Below, in pieces: positions 51,730 to 60,709 of a stretch of DNA of 64,000 nt; within the stretch, counting starts at the first letter, position 1, and every line of letters starts with the position of its first letter. The DNA is from Acidiluteibacter sp963716125 (GTDB lineage Bacteria > Bacteroidota > Bacteroidia > Flavobacteriales_E > Vicingaceae), in assembly GCA_963716125.1 (NCBI GenBank), contig OY970294.1:1922001-1986000 (forward strand), written 5' to 3'. The translations under genes were made by a program, and so were the position numbers. Below the pieces are notes generated by a model. The model had not been told where the DNA came from. It made no database searches and saw only the letters and a list, made by a program, of their open reading frames with translations.

Positions 51730-53331
51730 TCACAGTCCCAGTTCCGTTAAGTACGCTTGCATTTGGTTTTCCACTGCTGCCAAATCTGTTTTTAAAGTAG
51801 TTAGTTTGGCTTGTGTAGCGGTTATGTCTACTGGTGCTTCCTCTTCAAAAGTGTCTACATAACGTGGTATATTTAGGTTGTAGTCGTTCTCGGCTACTTC
51901 TTTTACAGAGGCACGGTAAGCGTATTTTTCTTCTAACACTTCGCCTTCAGCAGTGGTTAGTGGTGGACTGTTTTTAAAGTTGTTGTAAGTCGTTATTATT
52001 TTTTCAATGTCGCTGTCTCGCAGTTTGTTTTGGTTTTTTCCTGCTTCGTAACCTTGGCTAGCGTCTATAAATAGTATGTCTGTGTTTTGCACTTCGACTC
52101 CGCTCAGTGTGGCAAACTCAGCGTTTTTATTGTCTGTTTTCTTAGCCGAGCCTTTAGAGGTGCTTTTGTTTTTATTAAACAATAAAATGCATGCAGGAAT
52201 ACCAGTTCCAAAAAAGAGGTTGGCAGGCAAGCCTACTACAGCTTCCAATAAATTTTCTTCAATCAGTTGTTGGCGTATTTTGCCTTCGCTGCTGCCTCTA
52301 AATAATACACCGTGAGGCAGTATTACGCCCACACGGCTATTTTCTTGGTAGCTAGCTGCTAACATGTGTGATATAAAGGCATAATCGCCCTTGCTTTTTG
52401 GAGCTACACCTCGGTGGTGGCGGTTAAATTGGTCTGAAATGGCAAAATCGGCTCCCCATTTATCCAAAGAGAAAGGAGGATTGGCGCCAATGCAATTGGC
52501 TTTCAATAATTCATCGCCTTCCAATAGTTTTGGGTTGTTCAAGGTATCTCCCCATTCTATTTGTGCATTGTCTATTTCGTGCAAAAACATATTCATTCGT
52601 GCCAACGCCCAAGTGCTGCCGTTAATTTCTTGTCCATACAACGAGAAATTATTACTGCCCACTTCTTTTGCCATTTTAATCAACAAAGAACCAGATCCAC
52701 AAGTGGGATCCATAATCCGATCTCCTGGCTGTGGAGCGATCAGTTTAGCTAATAATGTAGAAACTTGTCCTGGCGTATAAAATTCTCCAGCTTTTTTACC
52801 TGCATCAGAAGCAAAGCGCTCTATCAAGTATTCGTAAGCATCACCAATTACATCGTTGTTCGCCAAATGCGAAGGCTGTAAGTCCAAGGCAGAGAAATCA
52901 ACCAATAAATTCTTTAATCGTCTGTTCCGGTCTTTGGTTTGCCCCAAATTAGATTCTGAGTTAAAATCAATGTTTCTAAACACGCGGTCTAACTTGCTTC
53001 GGTTGGCATCTTCCATGCTCTCCAAAGCCGTATTGATCAATTCGCCTACATTGGCGGCATTTCTGTTTTCGAACAAATAATCGAAGGTGCAATTTTCAGG
53101 CACTTTAAATCGCTCATTGCGCAATGCACGCTCTATTCTAACGGTATCGCCTTCGTATTTTTTCGCATAGAATGCTTGTTTATCTTTCCATACATCAGAA
53201 ACATACTTAACAAAAAGCATGGTCAATATATAATCTTTGTATTGTGCTGGGTCTATTACACCTCTAAAGGTATCGCAGGCTTTCCATACAATGTTGTTAA
53301 TTTCACTTTGTGTAATGGCTTTCGTTGTCAT
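51730..53331 (-). CDS. hsdM: Type I restriction DNA methyltransferase subunit
   Basis: 533 residues. The N-terminal helical HsdM_N domain (NNIVWKACDTFRGVIDPAQY) is followed by the methyltransferase domain: FYTPGQVSTLLAKLI, SAM-binding motif I DPTCGSGSLLIKMA, and the catalytic adenine-N6 motif IV GANPPFSLDKWG. A long C-terminal helix (TATQAKLTTLKTDLAAVENQ) contacts HsdS. It methylates adenine at the sites chosen by HsdS to protect self DNA. The start overlaps the stop of the one-TRD S-like gene (ATGA), linking the two. Confidence 0.95.
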   Translation of the reverse strand: MTTKAITQSEINNIVWKACDTFRGVIDPAQYKDYILTMLFVKYVSDVWKDKQAFYAKKYEGDTVRIERALRNERFKVPENCTFDYLFENRNAANVGELINTALESMEDANRSKLDRVFRNIDFNSESNLGQTKDRNRRLKNLLVDFSALDLQPSHLANNDVIGDAYEYLIERFASDAGKKAGEFYTPGQVSTLLAKLIAPQPGDRIMDPTCGSGSLLIKMAKEVGSNNFSLYGQEINGSTWALARMNMFLHEIDNAQIEWGDTLNNPKLLEGDELLKANCIGANPPFSLDKWGADFAISDQFNRHHRGVAPKSKGDYAFISHMLAASYQENSRVGVILPHGVLFRGSSEGKIRQQLIEENLLEAVVGLPANLFFGTGIPACILLFNKNKSTSKGSAKKTDNKNAEFATLSGVEVQNTDILFIDASQGYEAGKNQNKLRDSDIEKIITTYNNFKNSPPLTTAEGEVLEEKYAYRASVKEVAENDYNLNIPRYVDTFEEEAPVDITATQAKLTTLKTDLAAVENQMQAYLTELGL

Positions 53332-53915
53332 GGTGTTTCTAATATCAATTTATTAATAGCAGTTTGATAAATATTTTGTTTTTGATCTAGTATTTGTTGG
53401 GTTAGTTGTTTACTTTTTAAATGTAACTCTTTTAGCGTTACCACTTTCATTTGTATTGAAAGATCAGGTAAATCAAAAGTAAAAGCTTCTAACTCTGATT
53501 TTCGAATAGAAGGGATAGAGCTTCCTGCACCCAAACTTTGAAAGTAGGCTTGTGTTTGTTTCAAATTAAAAAGCGTGGTTAAAAACTCAGGAACTACTTT
53601 AGTGTGATCTACTCGAATCACATAAAAAATAGAGGAAGCAATGGCATTTCCTAATTCAGAAGTATAGGTCCAAGCAAAATTTCGCATTCCTTTACCTACA
53701 AATAGCACATCACCATTTTGCAATAAGTGGGTGTTATTCTTTGTACTTAGTGATAATTTGGTGTCAATTAAGGCATTTAGCTGATATTCCTCATCAAAGT
53801 GCTTGGTTTGAATGTAGCACACGTCACCTGTTATTTTAGGTTTGGCATATAATCCAAAATGAAGAGAGGCAATATCAGCTAATTTTACTTTCATTTTTTT
53901 TGTAGTCATTTTCAA
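53328..53915 (-). CDS. One-TRD specificity-like subunit (half HsdS)
   Basis: 195 residues. The S-subunit pattern KVKLADIASLHFGLYAKPKI, LQNGDVLFVGKGMRNFAWTY, FLTTLFNLKQTQAYFQSLGA and SIPSIRKSELEAFTFDLPDL is followed by one coiled helix (LKELHLKSKQLTQQILDQKQ). It has a single recognition domain, roughly half of a normal HsdS. It precedes hsdM with a 4-bp overlap, whereas a full hsdS follows hsdM. It may dimerise or compete for HsdM, or be an anti-restriction-like regulator. Those are inferences. Confidence 0.75.
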   Translation of the reverse strand: MKMTTKKMKVKLADIASLHFGLYAKPKITGDVCYIQTKHFDEEYQLNALIDTKLSLSTKNNTHLLQNGDVLFVGKGMRNFAWTYTSELGNAIASSIFYVIRVDHTKVVPEFLTTLFNLKQTQAYFQSLGAGSSIPSIRKSELEAFTFDLPDLSIQMKVVTLKELHLKSKQLTQQILDQKQNIYQTAINKLILETP

Positions 53916-53989
53916 ATAGAATACAAATGTAAATAAAAAGAATTAATTATAATTAAATTTCTTTGTAGAATGATTCAAAAATTAAATAT

Positions 53990-54664
53990 TTAATTCTTTA
54001 ATTGCTTCTTTATAAAATTGATATGCCAAATCAATCTTTCGTAAGACCCTAAATCTAAAGCTCTTTGACCTGTTAACATGGAAGTAAAGAAAAATGGGTT
54101 TCCATTTAATGTATAGGTGCCATAATCTTCATTCATTATAAAATCATATCCCATCCAAAATTTGCTTTTTTCATCCTTACTTTTATCTTTACCTAATAAC
54201 ACTCTAGCCAATGAATTATTTACTACAAAAAAGATTTTCTGTTTTTGATTGATCAATTCATCTATAATTACTTGGGTAATTTCTGTTTGTTGATAAATAA
54301 AGTCAACACCTTCTTTAGATTTCAAAATATCTCCAACTTTAGCTTGTTGTGTTTCTCTAATGTAAAGAATATCTAGATGAGTCCATTCTAAACCAGTTTT
54401 TAAAGAAATATCCATAAATTTTTTAAAGTAAGGATGTTGTTTATGTGCTCCATGTAAATCATAAAAATGAGGTTCATTTTCTTGGTTACTTAAAACTCTT
54501 TTTCTATCCATCTCATTTATGGAAGGGTTAATTCCGATAAAGATAATAGCATTTTCCTTTATTTCTTTAGGATATAATGGAGGTAGTTCACAAAAATCAA
54601 AGTTTTTATATCTTTTCCATAATTTATTGAGAGGTTCTTCCACTTTTGTTTTTAAATCAATCAT
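53990..54664 (-). CDS. Uracil-DNA-glycosylase-fold-like protein
   Basis: 224 residues. The centre IIFIGINPSINEMDRKRVLS resembles the motif GINPG/GxPS at the active site of the UDG superfamily, and the C-terminal ALDLGSYERLIWHINFIKKQ ends like those proteins. The middle VVNNSLARVLLGKDKSKDEK fits the second half of the Rossmann-like fold. I cannot see the catalytic Asp/Asn with certainty, so activity is open. It overlaps the stop of the GIY-YIG-like gene upstream by one base, so both are co-translated ahead of the restriction genes. Confidence 0.5.
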   Translation of the reverse strand: MIDLKTKVEEPLNKLWKRYKNFDFCELPPLYPKEIKENAIIFIGINPSINEMDRKRVLSNQENEPHFYDLHGAHKQHPYFKKFMDISLKTGLEWTHLDILYIRETQQAKVGDILKSKEGVDFIYQQTEITQVIIDELINQKQKIFFVVNNSLARVLLGKDKSKDEKSKFWMGYDFIMNEDYGTYTLNGNPFFFTSMLTGQRALDLGSYERLIWHINFIKKQLKN

Positions 54665-55092
54665 TAGCCTTGTCTTTTTGCAGGAATTAAAAGTTCTTCT
54701 TTTAGCTTTTTTTCCATAAAGATTTCAACTGCTGCTACCCAATTATAATCTTCTCTATCTTTAACATTGAACAATAGTATTTCTTTGTCGGTACTATTTT
54801 GAATATCCCAGATATTATGATTTTCATTGCCAGTACAATTATTTAAATGTTGCATTACTCTTAATCTACTACTTGCCAAATGTCGTCCGACACGGTAAGG
54901 TTTTCCATTTCCAAAGAACACATAGACTCCGGGATGCCAAATTTTGTTATCATCATCAGAAGGTCTTTTTACCTGGCTAATTGCTTTTGCATTAAATTCT
55001 ACTTTATTCTGTAAAACTTTAATAATTTCAAACTTATCTAGTATAGGTTCAAATTCTATTTTAAAAAAATCAATAATATCTTCTAATGTCAT
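54664..55092 (-). CDS. GIY-YIG-like protein upstream of the restriction operon
   Basis: 142 residues. HPGVYVFFGNGKPYRVGRHL followed by SSRLRVMQHLNN matches the GIY-YIG strand order (Y-V-Y, then Y-R-V-G, then an Arg helix), and the later NWVAAVEIFMEKKLKEELLI would supply the catalytic Glu. Not related in length or sequence to the 77-aa nucleases of the tRNA array. It is the first gene of the defence island on this strand and pairs with the UDG-like gene. The fold call is moderately certain, the function unknown. Confidence 0.6.
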   Translation of the reverse strand: MTLEDIIDFFKIEFEPILDKFEIIKVLQNKVEFNAKAISQVKRPSDDDNKIWHPGVYVFFGNGKPYRVGRHLASSRLRVMQHLNNCTGNENHNIWDIQNSTDKEILLFNVKDREDYNWVAAVEIFMEKKLKEELLIPAKRQG

Positions 55093-55372
55093 ATCAAATA
55101 ATGTATTAAAGGGATAAATATAAATAAATGTAGCAATTTTTCAGTTAAAATATGATTCCCCAAACACAAAATGCGAGAATTCCCCCATTGATTGAAATGA
55201 AGTTCCAACTTACCTTTGAATCGGTTAAACACTTAATAGTATAAAAAGTGTAATTTAATTATGATCTAAAGAGATAAAAGCATTGTAGGGTAATTAGGTT
55301 AATATGTTAGTAGCCCTTTATAGTAGTGTATACAATGCTTTTTCTCTTTCTTTTAACAATCAACATTATCTT

Positions 55373-55402
55373 AAAGACGAATTCCTACAAGAATTCGTCT
55401 TT
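55373..55402 (+). terminator. Perfect hairpin in the leader of the small 107-aa gene
   Basis: AAAGACGAATTC (55373-55384) and GAATTCGTCTTT (55391-55402) form a perfect 12-bp stem with a CTACAA loop, followed by TTATTTTATA. It lies 36 bp before the ATG at 55438, so it may act as an attenuator or as an isolating terminator. The rest of 55093-55437 shows no gene. Confidence 0.65.
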
Positions 55403-55437
55403 ATTTTATACATTTAATCTTTAAAATCAAATTTCTT

Positions 55438-55761
55438 ATGGAAAATACCATACCCTTAGATGAAGCAATAGCTGCTGTAAATAGATGGAAAAATTTGGCC
55501 AATCAAAAATTAGGTGTCGATGATTTAATCTTAGCTTTTAAAATTCCGGTAATCAATTTTACTCAAATAATAGACAAAGGTTGCCACAGTGTAAGAGGTT
55601 ACTTAGCTATCAATGATGCTGGTGAAAAGCAATTGTTTGTAGTGGGAGTAGATGCCGAAGGTCATGATTTAATTGATTACGATAAAGGTTATTATGTTTA
55701 TGATTTTTCAAGTGCTTGTCCAATGACTTGTGATAGCAGTAGTCCTTTATATACCAATTAA
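55438..55761 (+). CDS. Small cytoplasmic protein preceding a two-component system
   Basis: 107 residues, no signal peptide. N-terminal helix LDEAIAAVNRWKNLANQKLG, then VRGYLAINDAGEKQLFVVGV, and a C-terminal Cys pair ACPMTCDSSSPLY. The motif CPMTCD and the order helix then beta sheet are conserved among Bacteroidota proteins of this kind, often encoded next to membrane proteins and sensor kinases, but the function is unknown. It is first in a four-gene co-directional set and its stop lies 7 bp before the membrane protein start. Confidence 0.6.
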   Translation: MENTIPLDEAIAAVNRWKNLANQKLGVDDLILAFKIPVINFTQIIDKGCHSVRGYLAINDAGEKQLFVVGVDAEGHDLIDYDKGYYVYDFSSACPMTCDSSSPLYTN

Positions 55762-55768
55762 AATTAAG

Positions 55769-56407
55769 ATGGATTTATCTAAAATTGATTCCTATTTAGC
55801 CTACTTTTTTTTATTGTTAACTGTTATTATCTATACTTTCAATTATAAAAGATTAGATAAAAGCATGAAGATTTTCTTCGTATTTTTAGTGTTATTATCA
55901 ATTAGCGAATCTATATGTATGTATTTATTTTATTTTAAAAAAAATAATATCTTCATGTGGCATCTATTTAACTATGTGGAGTTAATTATACTTACTAATT
56001 TCTTTGCACAATTTTATCCATTGATGAAACGTAAATTTATCTATTTATTAGGTCTTTTTACTTTAATGTTTTTGTTGATTGGGAGCTTCTTTTTTTATGA
56101 GCTATATGAATACAATGTTCTGGGATTTTTTGCTTTAAAAATATTTGTTATTGCCTTATCAATTAGAGAAATATATCAATATTATTTTAGTAATGAAAAC
56201 CATTATTTTTATATCAACTTAGGTTTTATAATCACTTCTATTGTCAATCTTTCCATCTTTACATTTGGAAATATTTTGATGGATATGCGGGCTGAAAAAG
56301 AGCATTTTAAAATATTATGGATAGTAAATGCTGCTATATTTATAATTTCTTTGTTTTTATACCTTTATGAGCTTTATAAAATTAGACAATGGAAAGCACT
56401 GAAATAG
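55769..56407 (+). CDS. Multi-pass membrane protein upstream of a histidine kinase
   Basis: Chosen start ATG 55769 (MDLSKIDSYLAYFFLLLTVI, 212 residues). Six or seven hydrophobic helices, almost all of them tightly packed, with short polar loops. It resembles the membrane-sensor half of a two-component system split from its kinase domain. Its 3' end overlaps the kinase gene by 19 bp (56389-56407), strong evidence for translational coupling and shared function. A separate sensor for the kinase is a reasonable inference. Confidence 0.65.
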   Translation: MDLSKIDSYLAYFFLLLTVIIYTFNYKRLDKSMKIFFVFLVLLSISESICMYLFYFKKNNIFMWHLFNYVELIILTNFFAQFYPLMKRKFIYLLGLFTLMFLLIGSFFFYELYEYNVLGFFALKIFVIALSIREIYQYYFSNENHYFYINLGFIITSIVNLSIFTFGNILMDMRAEKEHFKILWIVNAAIFIISLFLYLYELYKIRQWKALK

Positions 56408-57156
56408 CCTTTTCTATATTACTAGTATTCTTAGTTTTACTAGCTTTTATTATCATTTTAATATTGATAATGCATCATTCTAAAGAGAAAATTAGGAATG
56501 AAAAAATGCATGCCCAAGAGTTATCTATACAGCATAAAAAAGAACTTTTATTGCACGCTATTCAAGTACAAGAAGGGGAAAGAGACCGCCTTTCGGCAGA
56601 ATTACATGATGGAATAGTTTCTAAAATGAATATCATCTATTATCAGTTAGCAGGTTTAGCAGCTAATATACAAGATGATAAATTGAAACAGGATTTTAAT
56701 AAAACCAATGAAATTTTACATCAAACGATAGATGAAACTCGTAAAATATCCCATGAATTGTTTCCTGTAGTTTTAGAAAGTTTTGGGTTAATAACTGCTA
56801 TTGAAGAGTTAATCGACAATGAAAAGAAATCACCCATAAAAATTAATTTCATATCAAATTTCCAAAATAAGGATTTCAGTAAAGATGAGTCTATTCATTT
56901 CTATAGGATTATTCAGGAACTCTTAAGCAATTGCGTTAAACACAGTAAATGCACTGAGATAAATATCATTTTTGGAAATATTAAGTACGATATAAATTTA
57001 GTATTTGAGGATAATGGAAGTGGAAATGTTAAATCTCTTTCAACTAAATCTGGTTTAGGGATGAAGAATATTCAAAGTAGATTAGCGGTGATGAATTATG
57101 AGGTAAACATAGAAAATAGAAATCCTGGATTGCGTTTTACTTTTACTAAAATCTAA
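56389..57156 (+). CDS. Sensor histidine kinase (HisKA_3 type)
   Basis: 255 residues. One N-terminal transmembrane helix (SILLVFLVLLAFIIILILIM), a coiled linker, the phosphoacceptor region GERDRLSAELHDGIVSKMN with His73, then the HATPase domain with RIIQELLSNCVKHSKCTEIN (N box), VFEDNGSG (G1) and GLGMKNIQSRL (G2). It has no sensory domain of its own, fitting a partnership with the membrane protein just upstream. It would phosphorylate the NarL-type regulator encoded 6 bp downstream. Confidence 0.93.
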   Translation: MESTEIAFSILLVFLVLLAFIIILILIMHHSKEKIRNEKMHAQELSIQHKKELLLHAIQVQEGERDRLSAELHDGIVSKMNIIYYQLAGLAANIQDDKLKQDFNKTNEILHQTIDETRKISHELFPVVLESFGLITAIEELIDNEKKSPIKINFISNFQNKDFSKDESIHFYRIIQELLSNCVKHSKCTEINIIFGNIKYDINLVFEDNGSGNVKSLSTKSGLGMKNIQSRLAVMNYEVNIENRNPGLRFTFTKI

Positions 57157-57162
57157 ATAGTC

Positions 57163-57819
57163 ATGAAAAAGATAAAAATTGCGTTGATAGACGATGAAGA
57201 GCTTTTTTTAAATGGCATTTCAGAATTGTTATCTAAAGTAGATCACTTTGAGATATTTAAAACTTACACCAATCCTCATTATTTATTAAAGGATATTGAA
57301 CAAAAAGAAAATGAAATTGATGTGGTTTTGGTAGATATGAAAATGCCCCAACTCAATGGAATAGATTTAACAAAATTCATTATTGCTAAAAATACCAATA
57401 CAAAAGTCATTGGTTTAAGTTCGTATTATTCTAATGTGTTGATATTTCAAATGCTAAATATTGGAGCTGCGGCATTTTTACCAAAAAACACCAATATTGA
57501 AAAATTGATAAGAACAATTGAAAAAGTAAGTGAATTGGGCTTTTATTTTGAGGATATTATTTTAAAAGCTTACGAAAACAAAGAGAAAAATCTTATACAA
57601 GATGCTAATTCTTCTATTCTTACGGAACGAGAAATAGATGTTCTTCATTTAATTTGTGAGCAAAATACAACCCATGAAATTGCTGAAAAATTATTTATTT
57701 CTAACAAAACAGTAGAGCGGCATCGCACCAATTTATTTGAAAAGACAGAAGCAAAAAATGTAGTAGGATTAGTACTCTTTGCTTTAAAAAATAATTTAAT
57801 TTCCCATTCTTTTTTATAA
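57163..57819 (+). CDS. NarL/FixJ-type response regulator
   Basis: 218 residues. Receiver domain KIALIDDEELFLNGISELLS with the phosphoacceptor D58 in VVLVDMKMPQLNGIDL and the conserved Lys in FLPKNTN. The LuxR-type helix-turn-helix is LTEREIDVLHLICEQNTTHE through AEKLFISNKTVERHRTNLFE. Directly after the histidine kinase, as its cognate output. Target genes not identifiable here. Past its stop is the 1.2-kb repeat region. Confidence 0.94.
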   Translation: MKKIKIALIDDEELFLNGISELLSKVDHFEIFKTYTNPHYLLKDIEQKENEIDVVLVDMKMPQLNGIDLTKFIIAKNTNTKVIGLSSYYSNVLIFQMLNIGAAAFLPKNTNIEKLIRTIEKVSELGFYFEDIILKAYENKEKNLIQDANSSILTEREIDVLHLICEQNTTHEIAEKLFISNKTVERHRTNLFEKTEAKNVVGLVLFALKNNLISHSFL

Positions 57820-57837
57820 TTATTACACCGCTACCGC

Positions 57838-59027
57838 AGAACTGATTCGTAATTCTAAATTGTTAAAAGTAATTTACAAATCTTCTTTTGGAGGTTTAAG
57901 TGAAAAAGGGAATACACTTTATCAGCCGCAGTTCCTTGTAATTCGTAGCATTATAGACTTCGAAATACCTTGATGAAGTAGTCTTGCGCAGAATTAAACT
58001 AAGGAGGATTGACTTATTGTTTCATTAAATTTATTGTTACATTAAATTACGACATTGCATTTAGTCCGCCGAAACCTTGTGTAGGAGGAAGCAATGGAAA
58101 ATTGATACATTGATTACTTAACTTATTGATTCATTGAACAATTGACTTATTACTTAACTTATTGAATGATTGACTTATTGATTCATTATCTTATTGATTA
58201 ATTGAACAATTGTTACACTTTGTCCGCCGCAGTGACTAGTAATTCGTAGCATTATAGACTTCGAAATACCTTGATGAAGTAGTCTTGCGCAGAATTAAAC
58301 GAAGGAGGATTGATTCATTGACTTATTAATACATTGATTAATTAACTTATTGATTCATTAAACCATTGGCTTATTGATTAATTGAACAATTGACTTATTG
58401 ATTCATTGAACAATTGACTTATTGATTAATTAACTTATTAATTCACTTTGTCCGCCGTAGTGACTAGTAATTCGTAGCATTATAGACTTCGAAATACCTT
58501 GATGAAGTAGTCTTGCGCAGAATTAAACTAAGGAGGATTGACTTATTGTTTCATTAAATTTATTGTTACATTAAATTACGACATTGCATTTAGTCCGCCG
58601 AAACATTGTGTAGGAGGAAGCAATGGAAAATTGATACATTGATTACTTAACTTATTGATTCATTGAACAATTGTTACACTTTGTCCGCCGCAGTGACTAG
58701 TAATTCGTAGCATTATAGACTTCGAAATACCTTGATGAAGTAGTCTTGCGAAGAATTAAACGAAGGAGGATTGATTCATTGACTTATTAATTAATTGACT
58801 TATTAATACGTTGATTAATTAACTTATTGATTCATTGACTTATTAACACATTGATTGATTGACTTATTGATTCATTAAACCATTGACTTATTGATTCATT
58901 GAACAATTGACTTATTGATTATCTTATTGTTACATTGAGCAATTGACTTATTAATTCATTAACTTATTGGTTCATTATAACATTGATTAATTGATTCATT
59001 GCTACATTAATCAATTGTTACATTATG
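57838..59027. repeat. Non-coding repeat region with nested 60-100 bp repeats and an 8-bp phased repeat
   Basis: TAATTCGTAGCATTATAGAC followed by TTCGAAATACCTTGATGAAG and TAGTCTTGCGCAGAATTAAAC starts at 57939, 58240, 58468 and 58701. A longer block (GACATTGCATTTAGTCCGCC to TGTAGGAGGAAGCAATGG) occurs twice, at about 58049 and about 58580. Between blocks, octamers of the form NNNATTGA/NNNATTAA alternate in phase. No gene of any size is credible here. It separates two convergent genes. Confidence 0.9.
58779..59020. repeat. 8-bp phased degenerate repeat (main block)
   Basis: Octets such as TTCATTGA, CTTATTGA, ACAATTGA, TTAATTGA, CACATTGA and ACCATTGA follow each other in register for about 30 units, interrupted only by a few indels. 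The last five bases are nearly constant while the first three vary. Confidence 0.85.
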
Positions 59028-60572
59028 TCATTTTCTTATTCCCAAAACACCCAACAATCCTCTAGTAATTTCTCTCGCAATAGTTCTTCCAATCTGTCTA
59101 GCTGTGGTAGATCCCAAAACTTTTTCAACAGTAGATTTTTGAGCTCTTGAAGAAGTTGATTTTTTGGCTGGCTTATCTTCTTCTTTCTTCTTTTCTAGAG
59201 CTGCAGTAGCTTTTGCTGCTTTTTCAAGTTTAGCTGTCAGTATTTCATAAGCTGATTCTCTATCTACTTCCTTATTGTACCTGTCTATAATATGTGAAGA
59301 CTTTACAATGGTATCAATTTCTTGATTGGTCAATACATCCATTCGGGATTGAGGAGCAATCAACATGGTGTGGGCTAGGGGAGTTGGTCTGCCTTTTTTC
59401 CCTAAAGCAGAAATCAAAGCTTCACCTGTACCTAATTGAGTTAATATTTCTTTGGTGTCATAAAACTCTGTGATTGGATAATTTTCAGCAGCCAATTTGA
59501 TTGCTTTTCTATCTTTAGCGGTAAATGCACGTAAGGCATGCTGTACTTTTAATCCCAACTGAGATAAGATAGAATCTGGCACATCTACAGGGTTTTGTGT
59601 TACAAAGAAAATTCCAACACCTTTAGAACGAATCAATTTGATAATTGATTCCAATTGATCCATTAACTCATCTGAAGCTTCATTAAAAATTAAATGTGCT
59701 TCATCTATAAATACACATAATTTAGGTTTATCCATATCGCCTTCTTCCGGCATTTTAGCATATAATTCCGCAATTAAACTCAACATAAATGTGGAGAATA
59801 ACTTTGGTTTATCTTGAATATCAGTTAAGCGCAAAACGGATACAATACCTTTGCCTGTATTGTCTGTTCTTATTAAATCTTCAATTTCAAAAGAAGGTTC
59901 CCCAAAAAATGTGTCAGCACCTTGTTGTTCTAATTCCAATACTTTTCTTAGAATAGTTCCGGTAGACGAAGAACTCAAATGACCGTAGGCGTTTGCGATT
60001 TCATCTTTTCCTTCTTCTCCCATATAAGATAAAACCTTTTTGAAATCTTTTAAATCCAATAAAGGAAAGCCATTGTCATCGCAATATTTAAAGGCCACTG
60101 AAACTGCACCTGATTGGGTATCATTCAATCCCAACATTTTTGAGAATAAAACAGGCCCAAATTCTGAAACTGTCGCTCTTAATTTTACACCTTTTTCATC
60201 ACTCAAGGAAAGAAACTCTACAGGACTTTTACCAGCTAAAAATGGAATTCCAATTTTTTGATGTCTTTCATCAATTTTTGGGTGACCTGCAGAAGCCGCA
60301 GCAATTCCACTTAAATCACCTTTCATATCCATAATCAGTGAAGGAACGCCTTTTTTAGAAAGCTCTTCTGCAATTATTTGAAGTGTTTTAGTTTTTCCTG
60401 TTCCTGTAGCTCCAGCTATCAAACCATGCCGATTCATGGTGTTCAAAGGGATTTTTACTATACTATTGGTTTGTGTTTCAAAGTTGTACATTGCTCCACC
60501 AATAGATATGGAATCGCCTTCAAATGTATAACCTTCTTCTATGTTTTGTATAAATTGTTCTTTAGTAGACAT
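59028..60572 (-). CDS. HerA-like ATPase (DUF853)
   Basis: 514 residues. The Walker A motif is GATGTGKTKTL (about 54-61), with the DUF853 signature IMDMKGDLSGIAAASAGHPK and Walker B FIDEAHLIFNEASDELM. The sensor Arg/Asn region KGVGIFFVTQNPVDVPDSIL is present. The Lys-rich C-terminal tail (KKKEEDKPAKKSTSSRAQKS) ends in ITRGLLGVLGIRK. These hexameric ATPases are related to FtsK/HerA and pump or remodel DNA or protein, with no defined substrate in this subfamily. It is monocistronic; its stop touches the phased-repeat block. Confidence 0.9.
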   Translation of the reverse strand: MSTKEQFIQNIEEGYTFEGDSISIGGAMYNFETQTNSIVKIPLNTMNRHGLIAGATGTGKTKTLQIIAEELSKKGVPSLIMDMKGDLSGIAAASAGHPKIDERHQKIGIPFLAGKSPVEFLSLSDEKGVKLRATVSEFGPVLFSKMLGLNDTQSGAVSVAFKYCDDNGFPLLDLKDFKKVLSYMGEEGKDEIANAYGHLSSSSTGTILRKVLELEQQGADTFFGEPSFEIEDLIRTDNTGKGIVSVLRLTDIQDKPKLFSTFMLSLIAELYAKMPEEGDMDKPKLCVFIDEAHLIFNEASDELMDQLESIIKLIRSKGVGIFFVTQNPVDVPDSILSQLGLKVQHALRAFTAKDRKAIKLAAENYPITEFYDTKEILTQLGTGEALISALGKKGRPTPLAHTMLIAPQSRMDVLTNQEIDTIVKSSHIIDRYNKEVDRESAYEILTAKLEKAAKATAALEKKKEEDKPAKKSTSSRAQKSTVEKVLGSTTARQIGRTIAREITRGLLGVLGIRK

Positions 60573-60709
60573 CTAATGTATAATTGCAAATCCGATTTTT
60601 TTCGAATTTAATATTTTAAAACTCAAAAGTAAATATTGAGATTTGATTATACAATTATAGAACAATCATTAAAAATAAAATAGAGAAATTAAAGAATCAA
60701 AGTATAATA

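Noticed and set aside
57838..59027. CRISPR array or integron-like attC sites.
   Set aside because: Repeats are of unequal spacing, with low-complexity filling rather than unique spacers, and no integrase or cas gene is nearby.
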